Assembly (NCBI GenBank): GCA_900540685.1
Contig: UQGS01000062.1
Coordinates: 1 to 11,325, forward strand
Origin: an uncultured Catenibacterium sp.
GTDB taxonomy: Bacteria > Bacillota_I > Bacilli_A > Erysipelotrichales > Coprobacillaceae
Direction of reading: 5' to 3'
DNA length: 11,325 nt
Of this stretch, positions 1-7,600 are shown piece after piece. Both the position numbers and the translations under genes were made by a program. The notes under the pieces are model-generated. The model made no database searches, was not told the DNA's origin, and worked only from the letters and a program-made list of their open reading frames with translations. Numbering within the stretch: position 1 is the first letter of the stretch; every line of letters begins with the position of its first letter.

Positions 1-1041
1 GCTTATAATAAGATCATGAAGATGGATGATGAATCCAAGTCTAGAGGACTTATTGCATCAAGTGCAGGAAACCATGCTCAGGGTGTGGCTTATGCAGCCC
101 AGCAGTTAGGTGTAAAGGCGACAATTGTTATGCCTGCCCATACACCACTTATCAAAGTAGATGCCACTAAGGCATTAGGTGCTGATGTTGTACTTCATGG
201 GGAAGTGTATGATGATGCATATAATAAAGCAGTTGAATTACAGAAGGAACATGGTTATACATTTGTGCATCCATTTGATGATGAAGATGTCATTGAAGGT
301 CAGGGAACAATTGCTTTAGAAATCCTCAAAGAACTACCAGATGCAGATATTATTCTTGTACCAGTTGGTGGTGGAGGATTGATTTCAGGTATTGCTTGTG
401 CTGCAAAACTTATTAAACCAACAGTGAAGATTATCGGTGTAGAACCAGAAGGGGCTGCAAGTGCCCTTGCTGCCATTAACGAAGACCGTGTTGTATCATT
501 AAATGAAGCAGTAACTATTGCGGATGGTACAGCTGTTAAGACAATTGGTAAAACACCTTTTGAATATATTAAACAATATGTAGATGGAATCATCACAGTA
601 AGTGACTATGAATTAATGGCTGCATTCTTAGTACTTGTAGAAAAACATAAGCTTGTTGCTGAAAACTCAGGTATTCTTTCACTTGCGGCATTAAAGAAAC
701 TCAATGAAAAGAATAAGAAGGTTGTCTCTCTTATCTCTGGTGGTAATATTGATGTACTTTCTATTTCTTCTATGATTAATAAGGGATTAATTGAAAGAGG
801 TAGAATCTTCTCATTCTCATTACAGTTACCAGATAGTCCAGGTCAGTTAGAAAAAGTTGCTCATATCTTAAATGAATGTAATGCGAATGTTGTCACTGCA
901 GACCATAACCAGTTCAAGAACTTTGCAAGATTCTCAGAAGTAGAATTAAGAGTCACTTGTGAAACAAATGGTGAAGCCCATATTGTATCTATTATTGAAA
1001 CATTTAAAAACAATGGATTTGAAATCCAGCGTATCAACTAA
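1..1041 (+). CDS. ilvA: Threonine ammonia-lyase (ACT-domain form), copy 1, 5'-truncated by window edge
   Basis: PLP enzyme of the threonine dehydratase family, deaminating L-threonine to 2-oxobutyrate (isoleucine synthesis or threonine fermentation). The frame is open from base 1 and aligns without gaps to residues 55-400 of the complete copy downstream, so about 54 N-terminal codons, including the PLP-lysine motif, lie outside the window; the first in-frame ATG (base 16) is internal. Visible are the substrate-loop motif SSAGNHAQG, the glycine-rich phosphate-binding loop VGGGGLISG, SGGNID late in the catalytic domain, and a C-terminal ACT domain starting near FSFSLQLPDSPGQ. Comparing by eye, it differs from copy 2 at about 21 of 341 residues, 13 of them in the last 77 (ACT) residues. 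The reading frame is intact to the stop, so I see no sign of a pseudogene. Catabolic (TdcB-like) versus biosynthetic use cannot be decided; no other ilv genes are present. Confidence 0.93.
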   Translation, partial: AYNKIMKMDDESKSRGLIASSAGNHAQGVAYAAQQLGVKATIVMPAHTPLIKVDATKALGADVVLHGEVYDDAYNKAVELQKEHGYTFVHPFDDEDVIEGQGTIALEILKELPDADIILVPVGGGGLISGIACAAKLIKPTVKIIGVEPEGAASALAAINEDRVVSLNEAVTIADGTAVKTIGKTPFEYIKQYVDGIITVSDYELMAAFLVLVEKHKLVAENSGILSLAALKKLNEKNKKVVSLISGGNIDVLSISSMINKGLIERGRIFSFSLQLPDSPGQLEKVAHILNECNANVVTADHNQFKNFARFSEVELRVTCETNGEAHIVSIIETFKNNGFEIQRIN

Positions 1042-1066
1042 GGAATAGCGAAAGCTATTCCTTTTC
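1041..1066 (+). terminator. Intrinsic terminator after ilvA copy 1
   Basis: The stem AGGAATAGC (1041-1049) pairs perfectly with GCTATTCCT (1054-1062) around a GAAA tetraloop, followed by a T-rich tract. It begins on the last base of the stop codon, so copy 1 is the last gene of its transcript. Confidence 0.85.
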
Positions 1067-1109
1067 TCTTGAATTAAGTAAATATTTAGTTTTAATAGAA
1101 TAATAATGG

Positions 1110-1118
1110 TGTTATAAT
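1110..1118 (+). promoter_or_regulatory. Extended -10 promoter for ilvA copy 2
   Basis: TGTTATAAT is a perfect TATAAT preceded by the TGn extension. No good -35 lies 16-18 bases upstream (TTTTAA-like at best), which fits an extended -10 promoter. Transcription would start near 1125, about 26 bases before the GTG start. Together with the terminator upstream, this makes copy 2 an independent transcription unit. Confidence 0.6.
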
Positions 1119-1135
1119 GTGAAAAACAGATTTTT

Positions 1136-1144
1136 GAGAGGGGG
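1136..1144 (+). promoter_or_regulatory. Ribosome-binding site fixing the GTG start of ilvA copy 2
   Basis: GAGAGGGGG lies 6 bases before GTG at 1151. No ATG with a ribosome-binding site occurs nearby, and the protein begun at this GTG has the normal family N-terminus, so GTG is chosen. Confidence 0.75.
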
Positions 1145-1150
1145 ATTTAA

Positions 1151-2353
1151 GTGTTAGAATTAAAGAATTTTGAAGAAGCAAAGAAGAGAGTGGATGAAGT
1201 CATTCTTCCTACACCTTTGATTTATAGCCCAGCTTTTTCTAAAGAAAGTAGAAATACTGTTTATATCAAACCAGAAAACTTACAGAGAACAGGCGCATTC
1301 AAGATTAGAGGTGCTTATAATAAGATCATGAAGATGGATGATGAATCCAAGTCTAGAGGACTTATTGCATCAAGTGCCGGAAACCATGCTCAGGGTGTGG
1401 CTTATGCCGCCCAGCAGTTAGGTGTTAAGGCTACAATCGTTATGCCTGCCCATACACCACTTATTAAAGTAGATGCGACTAAGGCATTAGGTGCTGAAGT
1501 CGTTCTTCATGGTGAAGTATATGATGATGCTTATAATAAAGCAGTAGAATTACAGAAAGAACATGGCTATACATTTGTACATCCATTTGATGATGAAGAT
1601 GTTATTGAAGGTCAGGGAACTATTGCCTTAGAAATTCTAGAAGAATTACCAGATACAGATATTATTCTTGTACCAGTTGGTGGTGGAGGATTGATCTCAG
1701 GTATTGCCTGTGCCGCTAAGCTTATTAAACCAACAGTAAAGATCATCGGTGTAGAACCAGAAGGAGCTGCCAGTGCCCTTGCTGCCATTAATGAAGATCG
1801 TATCGTTTCATTAAATGAAGCAGTGACTATTGCGGATGGTACAGCAGTCAAGACAATTGGTGAAAAACCATTTGAATATATTAAACAATATGTAGATGGA
1901 ATCATCACAGTCAGCGATTATGAGTTAATGGATGCATTCTTAGTACTTGTAGAAAAGCATAAGCTTGTTGCTGAAAACTCAGGTATCTTATCACTTGCTG
2001 CATTAAAGAAACTTAACGAAAAGAATAAGAAGGTTGTTTCACTTGTATCAGGTGGTAACATTGATGTACTTTCTATCTCTTCTATGATCAATAAGGGATT
2101 AATTGAAAGAGGAAGAATTTTCTCATTCTCAGTACAGCTTCCAGATATTCCTGGACAGTTAGAAAAAGTTGCACATCTATTAAATGAATGTAATGCGAAT
2201 GTTGTAGCGGTTGATCATAACCAGTTCAAGAACTTTGCAAGATTCTCTGAAGTAGAATTAAGAGTCACTTGTGAAACAAATGGTGAATCTCATATCGATA
2301 CAATTATTGAAACATTTAAACAGAATGGTTTAGATATTCATCGTGTAAACTAA
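1151..2353 (+). CDS. ilvA: Threonine ammonia-lyase with C-terminal ACT domain, copy 2 (complete)
   Basis: Cytoplasmic PLP-dependent L-threonine deaminase giving 2-oxobutyrate and ammonia. The 400 residues match the medium-length class: a catalytic fold-type II domain (about 1-320) plus one ACT domain (about 324-400). TdcB-type enzymes lack the ACT part, and the long biosynthetic IlvA has two regulatory modules. Seen in the sequence: the PLP-lysine motif TGAFKIRGA with K51, SAGNHAQG (75-82), the phosphate-binding loop GGGGLISG (177-184), SGGNID in the late catalytic domain, and the ACT opening FSVQLPDIPGQ with its typical D-x-P-G-x-L pattern. It starts at GTG, and promoter and terminator lie directly on either side, so it is probably monocistronic. 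It is about 94% identical to copy 1 over the shared part, with changes clustered in the ACT domain. In the family ACT domains bind amino-acid effectors; which effector acts here is unknown. Confidence 0.95.
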   Translation: MLELKNFEEAKKRVDEVILPTPLIYSPAFSKESRNTVYIKPENLQRTGAFKIRGAYNKIMKMDDESKSRGLIASSAGNHAQGVAYAAQQLGVKATIVMPAHTPLIKVDATKALGAEVVLHGEVYDDAYNKAVELQKEHGYTFVHPFDDEDVIEGQGTIALEILEELPDTDIILVPVGGGGLISGIACAAKLIKPTVKIIGVEPEGAASALAAINEDRIVSLNEAVTIADGTAVKTIGEKPFEYIKQYVDGIITVSDYELMDAFLVLVEKHKLVAENSGILSLAALKKLNEKNKKVVSLVSGGNIDVLSISSMINKGLIERGRIFSFSVQLPDIPGQLEKVAHLLNECNANVVAVDHNQFKNFARFSEVELRVTCETNGESHIDTIIETFKQNGLDIHRVN

Positions 2354-2380
2354 GGAATAGCGTAACGTTATTCCTTTTTT
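2353..2380 (+). terminator. Intrinsic terminator after ilvA copy 2
   Basis: AGGAATAGCG (2353-2362) pairs with CGTTATTCCT (2366-2375), with one G-T wobble and a TAA loop, followed by a run of T. It is clearly related to the hairpin after copy 1, but the loop-proximal part has changed while pairing is kept. Confidence 0.85.
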
Positions 2381-2410
2381 CATCTATTTCACTATTGTGT
2401 ATTTCTTTTG

Positions 2411-2419
2411 TGCTATTCT
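2411..2419 (+). promoter_or_regulatory. Possible extended -10 promoter for the ROK kinase gene
   Basis: TGCTATTCT resembles an extended -10 (TGnTATAAT with one mismatch). No convincing -35 is present. The predicted start of transcription (about 2426) falls on the AGGAGGT ribosome-binding site at 2426-2432, giving a leader of only about 14 bases. The call rests on one hexamer and is tentative. Confidence 0.35.
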
Positions 2420-2439
2420 ATAGATAGGAGGTAATACAT

Positions 2440-3306
2440 ATGTTGTTAGGAATTGATGTAGGAGGGACTTCTGTCAAATACGCAACATGCGATGAAAAGG
2501 GTCATTTATATGATAAGGGGTCTTTTAAAACACCTGATACGTTAGAAGACATGTATCAGGCGATTGAAACTATTTATAAAGAAAGAGATGTTGATGGTAT
2601 TGCGTTAAGTATGCCAGGAGCAGTCGCAAGTGATGAAGGTGTCATTTATGGTGCATCTGCCATCGATTATATTCATGGGCCTAATATTAAGAAGGATCTA
2701 GAAGAAAGATTACAGACTCGTGTAGAATTAGAAAATGATGCCAACTGTGCAGCACTTGCTGAAGTATGGCTAGGTGCTGCTAAAGATAATCAGGATTGCT
2801 GCTTTGTCGTATGCGGTACAGGTATTGGTGGTGCTGTGATTAAAGATAAGAAGATTCATAAGGGACAGCATCTTCATGGTGGTGAATTTGGTTATATGAT
2901 CAATAATTTTGATGCAGATTCACTTGAGTTTAACTATTGGTCTCTTGATTCTACAGTTGCAATCGTCAAGGGTGTAGAAAAAGAACTAGGTGAAACATAT
3001 GATGGACGTTATATCTTTGATCATGCCAATGAAAATGAAGTATTTAAGAAGTATGTCAATCGTTTCTATTATGCCCTTGCTGTAGGTATCTATAACATTC
3101 AATATTCTTATGATCCAGAAGCGATTATTATTGGTGGTGGAATCTCTGTAAGAGAAGATATGATTGATGAAATCAATCAACGTTTAGATATCATTATAGA
3201 CAAGGTTGAACCAGCACGTATTAAGCCTGTTGTAAAGAAATGTGCCTTTGCGAATGATGCCAATATTATTGGTGCAATCTACCACTTTTTAACATCATCA
3301 AAGTAG
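2440..3306 (+). CDS. ROK-family sugar kinase (glucokinase-like), without zinc-cysteine motif
   Basis: Probable cytoplasmic ATP-dependent hexose kinase of the ROK branch of the actin/hexokinase fold, 288 residues, normal for the family. Visible motifs: N-terminal phosphate loop DVGGTSVK (6-13); ENDAN (98-102), whose D100 corresponds to the catalytic base; the second phosphate loop CGTGIGG (125-131); the sugar-binding H-x-G-E pattern at H146-E149 within HGGEFGY; and a C-terminal IIIGGGIS segment of the adenosine-binding region. The CxCGxxGC zinc site that many ROK kinases carry just after HxGE is absent, as in some Gram-positive ROK kinases. AGGAGGT at 2426-2432 supports the ATG. There is no transporter or glycosidase next door, so the substrate (glucose, a beta-glucoside, N-acetylmannosamine or other) cannot be assigned. 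No helix-turn-helix precedes the kinase domain, so it is not a ROK repressor. Confidence 0.88.
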   Translation: MLLGIDVGGTSVKYATCDEKGHLYDKGSFKTPDTLEDMYQAIETIYKERDVDGIALSMPGAVASDEGVIYGASAIDYIHGPNIKKDLEERLQTRVELENDANCAALAEVWLGAAKDNQDCCFVVCGTGIGGAVIKDKKIHKGQHLHGGEFGYMINNFDADSLEFNYWSLDSTVAIVKGVEKELGETYDGRYIFDHANENEVFKKYVNRFYYALAVGIYNIQYSYDPEAIIIGGGISVREDMIDEINQRLDIIIDKVEPARIKPVVKKCAFANDANIIGAIYHFLTSSK

Positions 3307-3341
3307 TAAAATAAAAAAATATTTCAGTATTCATTTTTTGC

Positions 3342-3370
3342 TTGCTTACAATCTTAATATCGTTTATACT
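3342..3370 (+). promoter_or_regulatory. Promoter of the carAB leader transcript
   Basis: TTGCTT (3342-3347) and TATACT (3365-3370) are separated by 17 bases, the ideal sigma-A spacing; the -10 matches 5 of 6 positions and the -35 only 3. Transcription would begin near 3377, on the edge of the AAGGAG ribosome-binding site of the leader ORF, so a ribosome could load almost as soon as RNA emerges. The ROK gene has no strong terminator of its own, so read-through from it is also possible. Confidence 0.55.
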
Positions 3371-3390
3371 ACAACAGAAGGAGTGAGAAT

Positions 3391-3480
3391 ATGAACGCAA
3401 ACACAATTATGACAACTACAGTTTTCGCAAACGTGTTTCCTAAGGGTTCTTATTTTCATTTTTTAGATTTCTTATTTTAA
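3391..3480 (+). CDS. carAB leader peptide, 29 aa (putative attenuator ORF)
   Basis: A short ORF from ATG (3391) to TAA (3478-3480), with a strong ribosome-binding site AAGGAG (3378-3383) at ideal spacing. The peptide begins MNANTIMTTTV and ends KGSYFHFLDFLF. It has 6 Phe in 29 residues, four of them in the last eight codons, no Arg and no recognised domain. The last 11 codons are strongly U-rich in the mRNA. The ORF stops immediately before a terminator hairpin, which precedes carA. This arrangement suggests a regulatory leader whose translation matters more than its product. By analogy with the pyrBI leader of enteric bacteria, translation close behind RNA polymerase would prevent terminator folding. 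The promoter, ribosome-binding site, ORF and hairpin are directly visible; the regulatory role is inferred. A small hydrophobic peptide with its own function is the main alternative. Confidence 0.7.
   Translation: MNANTIMTTTVFANVFPKGSYFHFLDFLF
3447..3478 (+). promoter_or_regulatory. U-rich candidate UTP-sensitive pause tract within the leader ORF
   Basis: 23 of 32 bases are T, including a run of six (3459-3464), directly upstream of the terminator stem. In the enteric pyrBI system RNA polymerase pauses in such a tract when UTP is scarce, which lets the leader ribosome catch up. The composition is seen; the function is inferred from the carAB context. Confidence 0.5.
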
Positions 3481-3512
3481 GGACATATCATCTATTGGTG
3501 ATATGTCTTTTT
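3481..3512 (+). terminator. Intrinsic terminator / attenuator between leader ORF and carA
   Basis: GACATATCATC (3482-3492) pairs with GGTGATATGTC (3497-3507) around a TATT loop, with one G-T wobble, followed by five T (3508-3512). The stem begins within two bases of the leader stop codon, so a ribosome terminating at TAA would cover its 5' arm. It lies upstream of carA but downstream of the promoter, so it must be bypassed for carAB expression. I found no competing antiterminator stem of comparable strength. Confidence 0.8.
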
Positions 3513-3532
3513 CATAATTGAGGAGGTTGACT

Positions 3533-4600
3533 ATGAAAGCTTATTTAATTTTAGAAGACGGACATGTGTTTGAAGGAGAAAGCTTTGGATATGAAAAAGA
3601 AGTCATAAGCGAATTTGTCTTCAATACTTCAATGACTGGTTATGTAGAAGTGTTGACAGACCCATCTTACGCAGGTCAGAGTGTTGTAATGACTTACCCA
3701 CTTATTGGTAACTATGGTGTATGTTTAGAAGATCAGGAATCTGAACACCCATATGTTGAAGGATTTGTAGTAAACGAATTATCACGTTTAGGATCTAACT
3801 TTAGAAAGAATGAAGATTTAAATGATTATTTAGTACGTAATCATATCCCAGGTATCCAGGGAATTGATACACGTGCACTTACTAAGTTACTTCGTAATGA
3901 TGGTTGTATGAACGGTATGATCACTACTCATAAGTATGAAGTAAGCGAAGTCATCGACAAGATTAAAGCATTCAAGGTACAGGGTGTTGTAAAGGCATGT
4001 ACATGTAAAGAAAAACATACTGTTGGTACAGGCAGAATGAAAGTTGCTTTATATGACTTTGGTGCTAAACGCAATATTGCGAATGAATTAGCTAAGAGAA
4101 ACTGTGAAGTTACAGTATTCCCAGCTACTACACCTGCTTCTGAAGTATTAGAAGGAAACTTTGATGGTATTATGTTAAGCAACGGTCCTGGTGACCCAGC
4201 TGAAGTTACTGATATCATTGCTGAAGTGAAGAAATTATCAGAAAGCGGTATGCCAATTTTCGCAATTTGTCTTGGACATCAGTTAATGGCTCTTGCTCAT
4301 GGCTTCAAGACAGAAAAATTAAAATATGGACATCATGGTGCAAACCATCCAGTTAAGGATTTAGACACTAACCGTGTTTATATCTCTACACAGAACCATA
4401 ACTATGTTATCAAGGATGAATCAATTGATCCTGCAGTTGCTAAGGCTTGGTTTAGAAACGTAAATGATGGCACTATTGAAGGTGTTGAATATTTAAATAA
4501 GAACATCAAGACTGTTCAGTTCCACCCAGAAGCAAATGCTGGACCTAGAGATACTGAATATTTATTTGATGAGTTTATTAAGATGATGGAGGGAAAGTAG
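3533..4600 (+). CDS. carA: Carbamoyl-phosphate synthase small (glutaminase) subunit
   Basis: Hydrolyses glutamine and passes ammonia through a tunnel to CarB for carbamoyl phosphate synthesis, the entry to pyrimidines and arginine. The 355 residues are a typical length. The N-terminal small-chain domain (about 1-135; AYLILEDGHVFEGESFG) is followed by a class I glutamine amidotransferase domain (about 170-350) with GPGDP, the nucleophile elbow CLGHQ (Cys246), GHHGANHPV, and FHPEA supplying His331 and Glu333 of the triad. The start is the ATG at 3533: AGGAGGT (3521-3527) lies five bases upstream, and a longer in-frame version from TTG at 3518 would contain this ribosome-binding site inside its coding region. 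The stop codon is one base from the carB start, so the two are co-translated. Expression probably depends on read-through of the leader terminator just upstream. Confidence 0.97.
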   Translation: MKAYLILEDGHVFEGESFGYEKEVISEFVFNTSMTGYVEVLTDPSYAGQSVVMTYPLIGNYGVCLEDQESEHPYVEGFVVNELSRLGSNFRKNEDLNDYLVRNHIPGIQGIDTRALTKLLRNDGCMNGMITTHKYEVSEVIDKIKAFKVQGVVKACTCKEKHTVGTGRMKVALYDFGAKRNIANELAKRNCEVTVFPATTPASEVLEGNFDGIMLSNGPGDPAEVTDIIAEVKKLSESGMPIFAICLGHQLMALAHGFKTEKLKYGHHGANHPVKDLDTNRVYISTQNHNYVIKDESIDPAVAKAWFRNVNDGTIEGVEYLNKNIKTVQFHPEANAGPRDTEYLFDEFIKMMEGK

Positions 4601-4601
4601 A

Positions 4602-7600
4602 ATGCCTAAGAATAAAGATATAAAAAAGGTTCTTGTTATTGGATCAGGACCAATTATTATTGGACAGGCAGCTGAATTCGACTATGCAGGTACTCAGGCT
4701 TGTCGTGCATTAAAAGAAGAAGGAATTGAAGTCGTTCTTATTAACTCTAACCCTGCAACAATCATGACTGATAAAGATATTGCAGATCATGTTTATATTG
4801 AACCTTTAACAGTTCCTGTTGTTAAGAACTTAATCTTAAAAGAAAAACCAGATTCAATCTTACCAACTCTTGGTGGTCAGAATGCCTTAAATATTGCTAT
4901 GGCACTTGATGATGAAGGTTTCTTAGAAGCACATAACGTACGTACTATCGGTACTAATACAACTACAATCAAGCTTGCAGAAGACCGTCTTGAATTCAAG
5001 GAATTAATGGAAAGAATCCATGAACCAGTGGCTGCTTCAACAGTTGTTAACCATGTAGATGATGCATTAGAATTTGCTGAAAAGATTGGTTACCCAGTAG
5101 TAGTAAGACCAGCATATACACTTGGTGGTACTGGTGGAGGTATTGCTGAAACTCCTGAAGAATTACATGATATCTGTACTAATGGTTTAAGATTATCACG
5201 TGTATCTCAGTGCTTAATTGAAAGATGTATTGCCGGTTGGAAGGAAATCGAATACGAAGTAATGAGAGATGGCAATGGTAACTGTATTACAGTATGTAAT
5301 ATGGAAAACGTTGACCCAGTAGGTGTTCATACTGGTGACTCTATCGTAGTAGCTCCTTCTCAGACATTAGGTGATAAAGAATATCAGATGTTAAGAAGCT
5401 CTGCTTTAAACATCATTACTGCATTAAATATCAAGGGTGGATGTAACGTACAGTTCGCATTAAACCCAAATTCTTTTGAATATTGTGTTATCGAAGTTAA
5501 CCCACGTGTCAGCCGTTCTTCAGCTTTAGCTTCTAAAGCAACTGGTTACCCTATTGCGAAGTTAGCTGCTAAGATTGCATTAGGTTATTCACTTGATGAA
5601 ATCGTGAACGCTGTAACAGGTAAGACATATGCTTCTTATGAACCAACATTAGACTATATTGTGTGTAAGATTCCTAAATGGCCATTCGATAAGTTCTATG
5701 GTGCATCAAGAAAACTTGGTACACAGATGAAGGCAACTGGTGAAGTTATGGCAATCTGTAATAACTTCGAAGGTGCTTTAATGAAAGCATTACGTTCACT
5801 TGAACAGAATGTATTCTATTTATCAATTCCTGAAATGGAAGGTAAAGACACAGAATACTTAAGAACTAAATTAAAAGATGTAGATGACCAGAGAATCTTC
5901 GCAGTAGCTGAAGCATTAAGACAGGGCATCACTGAAGAAGAAATCCACAAGATCACTAAGATTGACTTATGGTTCATCGATAAGATCAAACATCTTGTAG
6001 AAATCGAAAATAAATTAAAGACAGAAGAATTAACTCCAGAATTATTAAAGGCTGCTAAGAGGGTTGAATTCCCAGATAGAGTTATTGCAGACTTAACTGG
6101 TAAAGATAAGAATGAAATTCATGATTATCGTCTAGAAAACAATATCACTGCTGCATTCAAGACAGTTGATACTTGTGCTGCAGAATTTGATGCTGAAACT
6201 CCATATTTCTATTCAGTATATGGTGGAGAACATGAAATCAAACCAGATAACTCTCGTAAGAAAGTTATGGTATTAGGTTCAGGACCAATCCGTATCGGAC
6301 AGGGTATCGAATTCGACTACTGTTCAGTACATTGTGTATGGGCATTAAGAGCAGCTGGCTATGAAACAATCATCGTCAACAACAACCCAGAAACAGTTTC
6401 TACTGACTTCGATATCGCTGATAGATTATACTTTGAACCACTTACTCAGGAAGATGTTCAGAGCATTGTTGAACTTGAAAAACCAGATGGCGCTATTGTT
6501 CAGTTTGGTGGTCAAACAGCAATCAAGTTAACTCAGGACTTAATGGATATGGGAGTTCCAATCCTTGGTACTTCAGCTGATAGCGTAGATGCTGCAGAAG
6601 ACAGAGAACGTTTTGATGAAGTGTTAGAAAAATGTGAAATCGATCGTCCTAGAGGGGCAACAGTATTTACTGTAGATGAAGCATTAGAAGTTGCAAATAG
6701 ATTAGGTTACCCAGTACTTGTACGTCCATCATATGTATTAGGTGGTGCAGGTATGGAAATTGCCTTAAATGATGGTGATATCAAGAAGTTCATGAAGATC
6801 ATCAACCGTCAGTTCCAGGAACATCCAATTCTTATCGATAAGTACTTATCAGGTAAGGAAGTAGAAGTAGATGCTGTTTGTGATGAAAACGGCGTACTTA
6901 TTCCTGGTGTTATGGAACACGTTGAAAGAGCTGGTGTTCACTCTGGTGACAGTATCTCAGTATATCCACCACAGAAGATCAAGCCTGAAATCAAGGCAGT
7001 TATCTGTGACTACACTCAGCGCTTAGCAAAAGCATTACACGTTATTGGATTAATCAACATCCAGTTCATCGTATATGAAGATGAAGTTTATGTAATCGAA
7101 GTAAACCCAAGATCTTCTCGTACAATTCCATATATCTCAAAGGTAACAGATATTCCAGTAGTAGATGTTGCAACTAAGGTTATCATGGGTCATTCAATCA
7201 AGGATCAGGGTTATGAATATGGCTTACAGCCAGAAAAAGAAACTGTTGCAGTTAAGATGCCAGTCTTCTCATTTGAAAAGATCAAGGGTGCTGAAATCTC
7301 ACTTGGCCCAGAAATGAAATCTACAGGTGAAGTATTAGGTATCGCAAAGACATTTGATGAAGCTATCTATAAGGCATTCATTGGAACAGGTATCAACTTA
7401 CCAAAGAAGAAGAATATCATCTGTACAATCAAGGACAGCTCTAAAGAAGAATTCTTACCAATCGCTAAGCAGTTCTATATGTTTGGATATGACCTTTATT
7501 CAACAGAAGGTACTTATAACTTCTTAAAGGAACATGATGTACCAGTTCATAGAGTTAACAGAATTGCGGAAAAGTCTAACACAATCTTTGACTTAATGTT

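Larger units (their letters stand above)
1..2375 (+). repeat. Tandem gene duplication covering ilvA copies 1 and 2 with their terminators
   Basis: Base 1 corresponds to base 1313; the coding parts run in register with a constant offset of 1312 bases and no indels. The duplication includes the terminator hairpin after each stop codon, but the flanks beyond the hairpins differ. Bases 1-65 are identical to 1313-1377. Beyond that, differences are mostly synonymous and scattered, with other perfect blocks such as 559-599. The divergence indicates an old duplication, possibly kept similar by conversion. Confidence 0.9.

Noticed and set aside
16..18. ATG at base 16 as true start of the first threonine deaminase gene
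   Set aside because: The frame is open to base 1 and matches residue 55 onward of the complete copy; no ribosome-binding site precedes this ATG, so it is internal to a gene cut by the window edge.
300..596. Antisense ORF opposite ilvA copy 1, repeated opposite copy 2 at 1612-1908
   Set aside because: It occurs in both copies only because the sense sequence is duplicated. It has no ribosome-binding site, promoter or recognisable domain.
3307..3341. Terminator after the ROK kinase gene
   Set aside because: Only weak A/T pairings with mismatches precede the T run; no GC-containing stem. The leader hairpin at 3481-3512 could end read-through instead.
3518..3532. Upstream in-frame TTG start for carA, adding five residues
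   Set aside because: The AGGAGGT ribosome-binding site would lie inside the coding region; ATG at 3533 has ideal spacing and gives the usual CarA N-terminus.
3371..3532. PyrR-binding site, T-box or other riboswitch upstream of carA
   Set aside because: Looked for a PyrR-type anti-antiterminator loop and T-box specifier/antiterminator features; none could be recognised. The region is nearly filled by the leader ORF and one terminator.
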